DNA from: Ephemerocybe angulata
Taxonomy: Eukaryota > Basidiomycota > Agaricomycetes > Agaricales > Psathyrellaceae
Direction: 5' to 3'
Length of the DNA stretch: 64,000 bases
NCBI GenBank assembly: GCA_013368325.1
Contig: JAACJK010000009.1
Location: forward strand, 186,001-250,000
In this document: piece after piece, positions 37,340 to 49,164 of the stretch
Layout of the letters: each line of letters opens with the position of its first letter
How positions within the stretch are numbered: the first letter of the stretch is position 1
Made by a program: the position numbers and the translations under genes
The notes under the pieces: generated by a model
What the model was told of the DNA's origin: nothing
The model's database searches: none
The model's input: only the letters and a program-made list of their open reading frames with translations

Positions 37340-38300
37340 TAGAGGAAGGGGACGTGAAATAGAGGCTCCAAGGTGTCCATTAAGCTTGGTAACTGACCTG
37401 CTGATGTACCTGACGTCTAACGCAGAAGGATGTATCTCCCCTTCCCCCGACCGATATTGTCCAATAAAATACACCAAAGGCTACCCAGGTTAACGATAAA
37501 GATTATGCATTGGTGATCTCACTGGGTCAGTCAACACGAACTTGAGGAAAGGGCCTATCTTTATGTGTAACTGACCTTCTGATGTACCTGACGCCCAACG
37601 GAGAGGTATGTATATGCCCCTTCCCCGGGCGGATATTCGCCAAATAAACGCGCAGAGACCTGCCCAGGCTATCGATTAAAATATGAGTTGGTGAGAACAC
37701 TGTGTGAGTCAACGCGAATGTGAGGAAAGGGCCTATCTTTCTGTGTAACTGACCTTCTGATGTACCTGACGCCCAACGGAGAGGTATGTATATGTCCCTT
37801 CCCCGGACGAGTATTCGCCAAATAAACGCGCAAGAACCTGCCCAGGCTATCGATTAAAATATGAGTTGGTGAGAACACTGGGTGATTCGACGTGGATGCG
37901 AGGAGAGGACTTACCTTTACGTGTAACTGAGCTTCTGATGTATCTGACGCCAAACGGGGAGGTATGTATTTGCCCCTTCCCCCGGCAAAGAAATGCACAG
38001 AGAGCTTCAGAGGGCTTCCCTGGCCATAGATTAAGATATGAGTCGGTGACATCACTGGGTCGGTGGATGTGGATGCGAGGAGAGGGCCTACTTTTGCATG
38101 CAACTGACCTTCTGATGTATCTGACGTCCAACGGAAAGGCATGCGCATGGCCCTTCCCCCGGCCAGTAATAGCCCAGAAATCTCAGCAAAGGCTACCCAC
38201 GTCATCTATTAGGATATGCGTCGGCGAAGCCACTGGGTGAGTCGACAAGGAGGCGAGGAGAGGGCCTATTTTACATGTAACCGACCTTGTGATGTTGTAC
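37340..38300 (+). repeat. 178-bp tandem repeat, about 5.5 units
   Basis: Landmark gagga(a/g)aggg occurs at 37544, 37722, 37900, 38077 and 38255, a period of 177-178 bp, after a more diverged first unit. Each unit has ctgatgta(c/t)ctgac, a ggtatgta-type segment and a gattaa(a/g)atatg block. Minus-strand frames through it are a by-product of the repeat. Confidence 0.85.
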
Positions 38301-38759
38301 CTGGCTGGCATCCGACAGAATGGCATATTGTCGTTGGCTAAGCAGTCGATAGACAGTAAATTTAACTGGATAAGTTTTAGAAAAGCTTTCTTATTCCCCG
38401 AGCAGATTACAACATTGCTAAAGATAAGGCTCGATGTCCGGACCTCCATAGCGGCGCTGGACATAAATCCACGACTCGGCCTCCTCCTCATATGCCCGCT
38501 TCCACAGGATTTTCCAATCAATCGCCCATCCTTGTTTACACATATGCACTGCACTCGCCCATACATTGCCTAGAAACTCCTTCTCATTCTCGTCTAGTTT
38601 GGCACACATCCTGTCATGTCGAATTTCCCACTCCGGTCCGGGAGGCAGGCGAGGGAGGCGGGGGTTTCGAGGAGGAGAGGGGGGCAGCATCGGAAGAGAA
38701 GGCGACCCTTCTCGGTCGGAGTCCGACTCGTAAGGTGGTTCTTCTGAAGGCCCCCGTCG

Positions 38760-39484
38760 CTATCTCGAGCGAATTGGAGTGGAAAATGGATCCTGCAAGT
38801 CGTCGTCACTTGACGGCGGTAAACTTATCTGCCTTCGGGAACGGGGTTGGGGAACAACAGGGCGCATTGGTGACGGTTTACTGGTGGGTCTTGCGAGGCT
38901 TCGTCGACTCGGTAGTTCGAGAGTTGAGACAACTCGCCGGTGATTCGTGACATCCAAATCCCGTCTGTGAGTTATGTGAATCAGCGTTCACTAGGCGCAT
39001 TGACCAGAGAGACCTACCTTTTCTTTTCCATTCGGCACTTACGAGTACGAGCAGCTGCTTTCTTTCGAGATTCCGCGAGGTTTCTAGGGCGGAGAGTAAG
39101 ATATCGTAGTCATCGGTACTCGGTTCCACGGCGACTTACTTATAATAATGCTTTTGGCTTGACTTCCGACTAGCCTCCCGCCGCCTTTCGAGCCGATCGT
39201 TATGGAGCTGACCCAGATTGACCCGTTGCCTTTTAATTGGAGGAGCCGCCTTGAGGGCCCGAATTTTCCTCGAACGTTCTGCACCATCTTTCCTGGATTT
39301 TTCGATATTCCTGTAGGAAGGGAGCTCAGTTTCGAGATGGAATGCAAGGTACGAGGATAACGTACTTGTGATACAGCTTACGACTTGATCTGCGGCTGAC
39401 TTCTTTTCGTCTCTCTATCCGTTCAGCTTCGGCGCAAACCGAGGCAAGGTCCTCGAGTGGCGCATTTTTTTTCTGGTTCGCCAT
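38760..39484 (-). CDS. Arg/Lys-rich protein, alternative 254-aa form possible
   Basis: Exons 39366-39484, 39140-39310, 39018-39083 and 38760-38964 join in phase to 186 aa, ending in an in-frame TAG at 38760-38762. It is highly basic with two related helices, RSSRKLYHKNIEKSRKDGAE and SQKHYYKNLAESRKKAAART, a repeat type seen in many basidiomycete proteins. Beyond the TAG the same frame continues to 38418 with a structured end (NVWASAVHMCKQGWAIDWK). A possible intron 38744-38881 (gtaaac...ccttcag) removes the TAG and keeps phase, giving 254 aa. Which form is real cannot be told from sequence. A nucleic-acid-binding role is likely from charge alone. Confidence 0.55.
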
Positions 39485-39582
39485 GAGGATTGAAACCGCG
39501 AGGGGAGTGAATTCCGGTTACTTTCGTAGCGGGTCAGGAATCGACATGATGGGAGGAGGGAGGAAATTTGTCGCACGCATGG

Positions 39583-41648
39583 TCAATATCCCCTTTGGTA
39601 AATTGCCATTAATTCAAGGATTCTAACTACTGGGACCCCTTCGGCTTCGGACGATGGAATCGTCAAAGTCAGGGTTTCTAGTAAGGCCTGAGCAGTGACA
39701 GGCTGCTTCAAGGCTTGGATTTGCGAAACCAACGACAGCACCTCTTGCATGGAGGGTCCTGCACGATCGGGAACTTGGCTCCTCAGTTCCTCCACCTCCG
39801 CACCCAGTCTGGCCAGCTGAGCGTCCTTTTCCTCTATCTCTGCCTCTTTTTTCTTCAACTCCTCGCCCGCGCGCTCCGTACGCACTTGAGTGTTTCCAAT
39901 TACCACAGTACTCATATAGTGGGACATCGCCTTGTGTACGGCGGCAAGTCCCTTGGGATAATCGCGACGAAACTTCCTCGATCCGTAATGAAGGAATGAT
40001 GTTCCTGAACGTGGGTGTTGGATGGCAACGTATACCCAACTCCCTGTTTGAAGCGCGACCTGCTCGGCCTGATAACACATCAGTGAGCGCCAGGGCCTAA
40101 TGGCATCTGGGTACGTACCTTAGAAATGAGGGAATTTGCCATGCCCTTATACGCCTTCGCCGCTGCACCCGCTGCAAGGGTAGGCTTTGGAGTGTGAGTT
40201 CTAGGCAGGTCTAAGAAGGAAGTAATATATTAGCTTGACACGGGGAGCAGGAGGAAGCCCCTCACCGATGGGATGGTCGCCACAGCCGACACCGTCAAGC
40301 CAACCATGGATTGCATTGAGGCTTGAGACATGCCTTCCGCGAATTGGAACCATCGCAGGAGCCTCTTGGTCTTCGCCCTCCGCCGGCTCTTCATCGGAAT
40401 GCGGTTCAATATCCTTGCTGGGATCTTCCTCCATCACCTCATTCTCACCGGGAGCGACATCCCCTTCCTCGATATCCTGCTGAGGTTCTTGTTGAACCAG
40501 GGACTGGGCCACGTCGACCTGGGCGGCTGTCGGGGTGATGGACTGGCTCACGTCGGTCGGGGTGTTGGACTGGGTCACGTCAGCCTGGGCGGCTGTCGGG
40601 GTGATGTTGGGAGACGGCACCGGGTCGTCATCAAGTAAGGAGGGGTCTATGCCGAACGCCGCAAAGGGAGCAGGGGCCTGGGCCGGTGCACTACGACTCA
40701 TCGTCGCGTATGGTTGAACAGGAGCTTGGTTGTACCCAGGAACTTGCGTCTGGGGGATCCATGGCGCATTGACGGGGTAATTCATCACTTTGGAAAGTCA
40801 TTAGGTCGTGTCAGGAGGGTAGGGCAACACACTCACTTTGATTGGGATTAGGGTAGTAACCCATTGGAGCACCAGCCGTCGGGTTATTAGACTAAGGAAT
40901 GGAATTGATACAGAGTCGAACACGTTCCCGTTGTTTTACGCACCAATTGTGGGCCCTGCTGCAGATTATACCCGTTTGCCGAGTACGCCTCTGCACTAGA
41001 CGAGGCGGGGATCGAAGACTGTGATCAGAGCTCAATAACGACGCGTCGTTCGGTGAGACGCTACGACGTACCGATGGAGGTCCCGGTTGAGGGTAACCGT
41101 TCACTATAACGCAAGGTATCAGCATCGGTCTGGGAAATGACCATTGGTTCCAGTGTCGACGTACTTGGGGGAAACATTTGCATCTGGGGGTGGTACACTG
41201 AAGCCATATAGTGCTGCATATTAAGATGAAACGGGAAGGGTGGCGGGGGTGCGGCGTCATGATTCGAGGGCTATGAAAAGGAGGGTCAACATGCATTAGA
41301 AAAGGGATGAGATCGACCTACCTGTGCTGCAGCGCTCGCCTTGGTCTTCCATTGCTTCTTTCCTGTGGGGGTCGATCCCTCAGGTTCCGTGGCCCCTGCC
41401 TTCTTCCTCTTAGTTGGAGGCTTCTTTTTAGGTGCCTGGGGAGTTTGAGAGGTTGGATGCGTGCGAGATGTTCGCCGAAAATAACTGACCTCGGATGGCT
41501 CCTGGGTCATGGCTGCTTTTCGAGGAGAAGCTCTCCTCTCCTGGGTCATTGAATGAGGTCGAAGAGAGGAGGGTTTGAGGTGGTCCGAGTACACTTCGAA
41601 GGGTCCGAAAATCGATCGAAAACCCGTGTTGCGCCGGTGTTGTGTCAT
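39583..41648 (-). CDS. Hypothetical 564-aa protein divergent from the KDZ gene
   Basis: Eight exons (41322-41648, 41165-41270, 41072-41103, 40944-41018, 40837-40891, 40266-40787, 40119-40210, 39583-40068) join in phase without a stop. The start at 41648 follows an in-frame stop. The N-terminus is basic (KKKPPTKRKK), then comes a Pro/Gln/Asn/Tyr-rich region like a low-complexity transcription or RNA-binding segment (MGYYPNPNQ), then repeated T(P)TAAQ(A/V)DV(T/A)QS units and an acidic part. The last exon starts with a conserved-looking domain (TGSWVYVAIQHPRSGTSFLH) and has a coiled coil (EELKKKEAEIEEKDAQLARL). It is head-to-head with the transposase gene at about 235 bp, which suggests co-expression and perhaps a helper role; that is inference. 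No known domain recognised. Confidence 0.65.
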
Positions 41649-41688
41649 AAGCCATTACGCGGCAACAAACCGAGACAATCCCTTCGAC

Positions 41689-41798
41689 ACCGCCCACGAC
41701 CATAACACGCTCTTGGTCATTTGACCTCCCTGGGATACAGACATCGCCCACGACCATAAGACGCTCTTGGCCATTTGAACTCTCTGGGATACACGACA
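41689..41798 (+). repeat. Direct repeat in the bidirectional promoter
   Basis: Two tandem copies of a 54-57-bp unit (cgcccacgaccataa(c/g)acgctcttgg...tctgggatacac) lie between the divergent 39583-41648 gene and the KDZ gene. They could be binding sites for a shared regulator or for the transposase. Confidence 0.65.
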
Positions 41799-41883
41799 AG
41801 TGGATCGCCCGAGCACTTCGTCGAAGGCGATCGCGAAGAACGCGTCGGTGAACTTCGACGTCAATACGTCGAAGAGGTTCGCG

Positions 41884-44800
41884 ATGAACGCGTTGGTGAA
41901 GCCTTCGACGTCGAATTTGTCGAAGAGGATCACGAAGAACGCGTTGGTGAAGCCTTCGACGTCGAATTCATCGAAGACGGTCGCAAAGAACAAGTCGGTC
42001 ACGGTGCAGCCTTCGTCAACTTCCACAAAGAACGCGTCGGGGAAGCTCTCAAGAAAGCGCAGGGCGGCCTGGGACCCTGAAGATGAGGGAGAGGGCTTGT
42101 ATCCCTCGGCTCTAATTGACTCTGCTGTAGAGGCAGGGCTAGAGTCAGCGCCATCGACCAAGAGGAGGGGTGCTGTCACTACCGGACCCCAAACGCCCAG
42201 GCTCCAGAAGAAAGCGAACATTAAATCGGCTTCGACACCTTTGAGTGCTAGGCCTAGCGCTCATGCTCGGACAGACACTTGCACTGGCCTTCCACCGCCA
42301 ATTTCGGCGCCGACAGACAGTGGGTCGGTCTCACAAGATCTGAACGATGACGATGGCGGCGCGGGTGGGTTTCATGCTGATGAAGTCGGTGGACTCGAGG
42401 ACGTATCGTCAGGCTCCCTTCAAGTCAGTGGTCTCGACGTCTTCACAAACGCTGTGAGCAGTGGAGTGGCAGGGTTTAAGCATATCCATGGTCGGCTGTT
42501 CGTTGTTCAAGGCTGGGATGCCAGCAAGAGGCAGACAAGGGTGAGTAAAGAAGCTTCATGGTCGTGTGACCATCTGCTGATGCGTTCGCAGGATACATGG
42601 CACCATCTTCAATACCAAATCGTTGGTGGGGAAGTAACAAGTGGCTGTAGCTGCCCAGTGGCAACGCGAGCGCTCGTTTGCGTTCATCAACGATACTTCG
42701 TGGATGCTAGGCTAGCAGAGCGCAATGAAGCGAACATCTCCATGGGTGAGCCATACTGGCCTATGTAGATAGTAGCCTTCAGAACCTTAACTAACGTGCC
42801 AAATATCAGATAATCCCCCAGCTGCGAAGATCTTCTTCCAGCGCCCACTGTCGACAGTCTCTTTTCTCAGCCTTTTCTCCGTCGAGTCGAAGTCTTCGTC
42901 AGCTTTGAAAGGGCGGGCTATTGTTAGTCACATTGGATCATCGCGCGCGGGGGGCGTCTGGAAGTGCTCCAAAGACACGAACCTTAACTCCTGCTCCCAC
43001 ATCGCCGAAGCCCTCCAGCTGCTTCCAGAGGAGTTTGGGGACCTTCTGGAAGGTCTGGATCTCGCGGATGAGTTAATTGCAAAGGACGTCTGTACAATGG
43101 GTGCGTGTTCGTTGCTGCAGCGCGCCGGAAAACTATGACTCATGACATCGTTCAGAACGGGGACCGGGAACCACAGTCTCATTCCTACCAATACATCCAC
43201 CAAAATGGACGAGGCTGCACACCGATGTCGACTTGTACGACGTTATACCATATCCTCGAGATCCAGACACAGGTCAAATCCGATTCCCCATCCAGGAAGG
43301 GGATTCCTGTTGCTTGTGTCCAGACGGGAGGACTTTCTTCGATCGGGATAGGGACAAGGAGTATCGGGTCGCGAAGTTGTACACCTTAACCACTCTGTAC
43401 GAAGTGAAGGTTGAAATGCAGAAGTGCTACCGATGCCCATCGAAGAATGCGAGATGGATTGGCCCCGATCTTCGCTCGTACGAGGTCTTCAACTACAACA
43501 ATTCGGTCTTGGTATCGCACGAGCTTTTGAACGAGTACACCAGCGCCTATACCTCTTCGGAAACGCCTTTCATCGCCTGGACAACACAGCTCTCGAGGCG
43601 GTACGACAATTATGACACCAAATTCATGGGCCCCGACCTCTTTCGAGCTGTCTGGTTTGCCTTTGCCTTTCTGCAGAAGTTTGAAGACGACATGATGAAC
43701 GACATGAAGTGTAGTACCTGCGGCGAAGCTCCCGAAACGGTTATTTGGGATGGTATAACGCTCTCGTTTGGTAAAGAACATCTGACGGATTCACTTCGAC
43801 CGCCCACGTTCAAACACGCCGAGTCGCAAGTACGGAATACCATCAAATATCGCCCACAGCAGCAGCTGCTCCCCGATCGCTCGCTTCGGAAAGCAGTCAG
43901 GGATGCGATCTCAGGTCCATCGGTAGCCGGATTGAAGGCTACTGCGAGAGAAGAAGGGTTTGCCCCCCCGGAAACGCCTGTTCCCGATGGCCTCGATCCG
44001 ACGACAGGACAAAATCCGGACATCTCCCCTCAGGTTTCGTCACAGGATCCCAAGCCGACGCTTCCCCCTCCAAATGGGTTCTTACCCGCCACAGCGCCGG
44101 CGCTTCCCCGCACCCCTCGTCGTCAAGGAGCGTTGGGCAATATCCCGCCAACAGCGTCGGCTTCGCCATCACCTTCTAAGGCTCTTTTCCGACAGGCGGG
44201 TTTGGTTGGAAAGCACCTTAAACTCCTCCCCTCGGTTACCTCTTCCCTTAAAGCCCGATGCCCAGGGTTGGCACGCCTTTTCGACATCTTTCTGGGGGAG
44301 GAGGCATACGTCGAAAAGACGTGCCCTAAAGTCTGGAAAAATTTCTTCGTACAGGTCTGTGCAACCCGTCTTTCTTCCAAATCCCCAAATTATAGACTGA
44401 TTGACCATCGCAGATTGCAGCAGAAGAGTCTGTTTTGCAGCTTGTGAACTATGCGTCGTGGTTAAATATTGTCAAGTTCCTCAAGGATCCACGGAAGGAG
44501 AAGAGCGACCTCTTGTTGGGCGTACCTGCATTCTTCAAGGCCTTTGAGGCAAAGGATACTGACAACACCATTCGGCCTCTCCTTATTGAAGTTCTGGCTT
44601 GGGTCGAACGAGACACGCGGACTCTGCTTAAGAGTATGATCAGCGAAGGCCCCCTGGAGCTGGCGAAGGAAGGGAGCATCCCGCGCGATGTGGACGACTG
44701 GAGGAAGGTGTGTAAAGTCTGCTCGTAATCCCTGAATACCTGGCTTAGCTTGTTTCACCATTGTGTTCTATAGACAGGATGCTTTTACAGCCTCCGCGCT

Positions 44801-45412
44801 ATACGCCATCGCCCTGTCTATCCCTTACTCGAAAAGCTCACCTTGCTGCAACAGGAGGAGAAGCTCCAAGAAGCCGCCGGTAAACGGGGCGACAGATGCG
44901 GGAAATACTATTCTCAGTATGGCGAGAGACGGTTGACGGGAGGGATCATGGTTTGTTGGTGCACCCATAGCATCTGCTATGGATTTCACTGCATCCCTTT
45001 CAGCGAAGGGCGCGATGATGTCTTCTCTGCGATGGTTACGCGGTGGCCGATAGCCCCAAAGAACGTCATTTATGACTTTGCTTGCGCACTTGGCCCTTAT
45101 TGCATGCTCCGGGAGCCTCAGTTCTTTGGAAATACGACCTTCGCGATTGACCATTTTCACGCAACCGGGCACAGCAAGTGTAGTCCAGCAGCCTTCCTAT
45201 CGGAGTATTCGAACATCAATCCCCGTCTGTCAGCAATCAATTCAAGTGCTGCAGAATGTGGAAATGGCGCACTTCGACGAATTCGAAAGTCGGTCAGTTA
45301 TATGGGTCAAGAAAGGGCTATCATTTATACGAAGGTGTTTCTTTCTGTTTGGAATAGGCTCAAATTGCGTCGTATGGATGTTTTACATAGTGCACAGAAT
45401 GATACGATGTGA
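41884..45412 (+). CDS. SWIM/cysteine-cluster KDZ-type transposase
   Basis: Five exons (41884-42745, 42810-43100, 43156-44354, 44414-44707, 44774-45412) join in phase to 1094 aa with no stop. The N-terminus has 17-aa repeats (NALVKPSTSN) and is basic. A SWIM zinc finger (CSCPVATRALVCVH) is near residue 252, and a second SWIM-like C..CSH follows. A CxC-type cluster (DSCCLCPDGRTFFD, KCYRCPSKNARWIGPD, FNYNNSVLVSHELLNEYTSA) matches the cysteine clusters associated with KDZ transposases, closest to CxC4 in my memory. The last exon carries the catalytic core: YDFACALG (about 981), DHFHATGH (about 1007) and AAECGN (about 1040), consistent with an RNase H-fold D-D-E triad. KDZ elements are established in basidiomycetes. 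The start is uncertain: the frame opens at 41800 without an ATG. Confidence 0.82.
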
Positions 45413-45449
45413 TCAGTGTTCGATACTTGGTCGAGAGCCAGATCAGAGC

Positions 45450-46430
45450 ACATGCGCGTGTTTAATCCAACAGCCCCCCCGTTTTAGCGCCGGCGGCCAT
45501 GCGTCCCTCTCTGCGCGTTGGGTCATTGATAGTGCATATCTGGACTGACGTCCCTGGATGGTAATATGCCACCCAGACGAAGGTCCTATTTCTGTATGCT
45601 CTTGATCCCAAGGGCACGCATCAAGGGATACTCTCAGATCTGAGAGCGAGGGACAATACCTCCTCCTCCCGATAGGCAATCAGCGGCGCCGGTGGGGCCC
45701 GGGTACTTCGCATCGACCTGCTGTCGGCGTATGACGTGAGTTAGAGGGTATCCTATCAGCCCTGTGAACAACATACCTCAGCCCTCCTCAGACCCGCTCT
45801 CGAGTCCCAGAGCTGGGTCCATGCGCGCCAGTAGCCGCATTTCGTCATTTTAACGCCGGTCGCCGGACGCGAGGCTCTACGTGTTGGGGCGTCAATTCGG
45901 CGGATCAAGTGTGGGCACCACGCGTAGTCGTGCACCCCCCCACGCGATGTCCCCCTTTCGTCCTGCCCTCGAGACCAAGAGCATGTCTCGTGGCCGGCTC
46001 CCCAATCCGAGAGCGGATCCCAACTCCTCCTCTTCCCGATGGGTGATCAGCGGTTCCGACGGGGTACAGGAGCCTCGTATCGACCCGCTGTGGGTGTCTG
46101 ACGTGCGTACAGGTCACAGTGCTGAATGTGTGAACAACATACCTTGCGACCGCTCTCGAATCCCAGAGCAGGGCCCGTGTGCGCCTGTAGCCGTGTTTCG
46201 TCGCTTTAGCGCCGGCCGCCAAGCGTGACGCTCTGCGCGTTGGGCATTGAGTTCGGAAGGTCTGTCGCAGAGTACACGCAGAGCAGTAGCCCACTCGGAC
46301 GAATATCCACTTTCGCCCTGCTCTTGATCCCAAGACCACGCCTCGAGCCCGACTCCCCAATCCGAGAGCGGACCCCGACTTGTGGGAAGTGGACCGTCGC
46401 TGCGCGCGGCAAAATCCGAGGCCATTCCTG
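45450..46430 (-). repeat. 355-bp repeat array 2 (about 3 units, inverted)
   Basis: Diverged units of the same repeat as array 1 in the opposite orientation, beginning 40 bp after the transposase stop codon. Landmarks are tttagcgccgg at 45482 and 46209 and ctcctcttcccgatgggtgatcagcgg near 46030. Confidence 0.75.
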
Positions 46431-46439
46431 GTCCTGATT

Positions 46440-47040
46440 TTGCAGCGACGCAGCGACGGCGACGCCTGATTTTCGGCCAGCCTTTGCCTTCGTCACAAGT
46501 TCTCGTTCTGGAGCTGTTGCGCACAGCGCTTCAAGCCAACTTCCAGGGAGCCCAAATATCTTTGAAATATCTGCGAAGATTTGTTAGATTTCGAAAGCGT
46601 GTTACTACTTCCACACCTCCAACCTCGGTACGTTTCCCAGTCGCCTCTCACCCAGATTGAATATGTAGCTCACCGGATTCATTTCTATATAGACTTTACC
46701 CCTGCTTCGCTTACGCCAATTCTGCCAAAATTCTGCGCTCATTTGACGAAACGCGCCGCGTCGATCATCGTGCCAAGCTTCAGTGTCTGGGCTCCTCAAC
46801 TATGGCGCGAGGCTTGTTGGTACGTTATCCTTCGTCCTGTACCCAAATTAAACCTGTTACTCACCGGATTCATTTCTACACAGACCTCGCCGAACACAGC
46901 CGCCCAGCGCCTGCGCTCATTTCGCACTCGCTGGACGAGACATGCCCACGTCGTAAGCGCGTGTTCGGCTTTCCGTTCATCTTGGCTCCCCGGTTCGGAC
47001 GCGAGACCAGGAACTGGATAATTAGAGAAATACTGATGTA
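46440..47040 (+). other. Possible short gene or gene fragment with duplicated exons
   Basis: An exon-like stretch at 46490-46628 (LELLRTALQANFQGAQISLK) ends at gtacgt. Two intron-like segments (46629-46690 and 46820-46883) both end in ctcaccggattcatttcta...ag and are followed by similar exon-like pieces. No start codon or complete frame could be fixed. It might be a captured or decayed gene. Confidence 0.3.
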
Positions 47041-49130
47041 AGCCATACGTACGATACTTGGCTTTGAAATGGTGCGATCAGGCACCTGTGGGCGAGCGCC
47101 GCCTGAACCGATTTGGGCGCCTATTTTGATGAGGGACCCTCTGGGCCCAGAGTGGTCTGGTCAATGTCTGCGCTTGAATGGCAGTAATACGTCACCGGAC
47201 ATTGGTAGATGTATAGCATGGGTTTGAATAACTTTGGAGTACCAATCCGAACTAGTCAAACGAGTGCTGCATTCTGGCAGGCGGACGTGCCCAACTGCCG
47301 GCTGGAGAGATATGCCCATCTGTACATACGTAGATCTTGTACCTCACAAAGGCATCACCTACTTATAGCCACAAAATATGAGTATCATTTGGTGTTGTTA
47401 TTCCTGTGATACAGACCACCAGAGACAATTCAACCTGTTCAGTTGTGACCAATCCGGAGCGTATGTTGTCCCTCTAGTTGACGATGGTGCCGATTTCTCG
47501 AGGCTAAATTGATTTCATCGGCCTTAACCTATGGGGCTACACTACGCCATAGCAGTACTGTAAGTCAGCTGACTCCGCGAATAGCACTGTCACATCGAGA
47601 ACACTGATCGCGCAGAGTACCTTCACGTCAACTCTCCCAGGTAAATCGAACAGTGGACACCGAGATACCGACTTGTATACTACATTAGGCACTCACTGTA
47701 GCAGTCGCTTCAAATATACACTCCAATGTTGTAGCACCCCGTATACCAGCAATGCTCTCGCAACCAACTCGCAACCGCAAGGCTTCACCGTGGTTCATTC
47801 AAGACTCAACCAGACCACACTCCGTCCGCCTCAAACCCACTACTCCGACAACCCGCACATCTCCAATCACAGTTCACAGGTATGTACGTACGTACATCCT
47901 CGGTTTCACACACCAAGCCACCCATCTAAGCGCACACACAGCGCTCGACCTTCAGAGATCCGAAGATACACTGGATATTGCAGTTGCACCATCCTCAATA
48001 CATTGCAAGCAAATACGGATGCCCTTGCGTCTGAGCTTGGGGTAGAGACTACACCAGACTGTAGAAGAAGCGTGTGAAATTTCCCTAGGGGTTACTTGGT
48101 ACGAGATGATGACGAATTGAGAGCGCGATCTACGAAATAGCGCATAAGCGCTTAATCGAGTTTTGGGCGCCTATCTCTTAAAACGCGTAATACCCCATGA
48201 TCGCTCGCCCAGACTGCCTGTAAAATCTTATATTACCCCTTCCGGCGTGTCTCTACAAATGTGTAACCCCTGATATTTGCGATTCTCCTGCAGAAAACAA
48301 CACAATTCAAGTTGCATTTCTGCACTTCACCGCGCCATTCCACACCTCCGTACACCCGCCGGACGCACTCTCCGGGGTTCTCAAGCGTGTATGGCACACA
48401 GTCGTGGGTATCGAGCTGCGTTTGACAGACGTGAGCGGTAGCGAAGATGAGCAAGTGAATGCCTTTACGGCGTAGATACGTGCGTTACGTTCCCCGTCGT
48501 TTTCGTGCGTTGGGGTGATTATGAGGGTCTGGGTATGGCTTGGCATGTGTCGCTGGAGCTGTGTGGTAAGCGGATTTCTGGGATGGTGGATCGGTGGATG
48601 GTCGTTGGTAATTACAGTGTTGCGCGGGTTCATAGCGTGCACAAGCACTTCAAATGCACTGACACTCCATAAATACAAATCGCCGGCTTTGGACATCTCG
48701 GAATGTAGCTCATTGTATACTACGCATACTCCTTCGATGAATGCACCTCCCTATCCACTCGTCCCCTCGCCGGCATTCGCAGCCTCAATCTTTCACACCG
48801 CTCATAACCCGATCGTCCCTCTCCCCGTGTACCCCATCGCACACTCCCACCCACTCAACCTCCCAAGCGTGAATTCGGCTCCGGCTCGCCTTGGCTCACT
48901 TACGAAGCTAACTGTCTGACAGGCCATCGCATTCTAGTGCCGTTGCATAGGCACTCGACCGGGCCTCTGTTGCGGGATAACGCGCTTGCAACGCGCAATA
49001 TACGGGATGTGCGGAAAATATGTACGTATATTCAGATTGGCTGGGGCGAATAGTACATGTTCGGATAGCATGGATACGAGAGATGGAGATCTTAGTCGAT
49101 CCGCCGAAGGCTGGATTTGGATGGAGGGAG
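47041..49130. other. Gene-poor stretch
   Basis: About 2 kb in which I see no gene with family or splice support. A small frame at about 48740-48920 (MNAPPYPLVPSPAF...) downstream of an AT-rich TATA-like stretch is possible but unsupported. Confidence 0.4.
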
Positions 49131-49135
49131 AGGGC

Positions 49136-49143
49136 TATAAAAG
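49136..49143 (+). promoter_or_regulatory. TATA box with downstream CT-rich start region
   Basis: tataaaag is followed about 30-60 bp later by a long CT-rich tract (49170-49260), as in strong fungal promoters, and then by repeated gtgag donor sites. It suggests a plus-strand transcript starting near 49170. Confidence 0.5.
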
Positions 49144-49164
49144 AAAGTCGTACCGCGGGTCTAT

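Noticed and set aside
37669..38205. 178-codon minus-strand protein with internal repeats
   Set aside because: The frame follows the 178-bp tandem repeat, whose period is not a multiple of three, and breaks in other units.
41655..42221. 188-codon minus-strand frame opposite the transposase's first exon
   Set aside because: It mirrors the 51-bp repeats of the sense frame, and the sense frame has splice and domain support.
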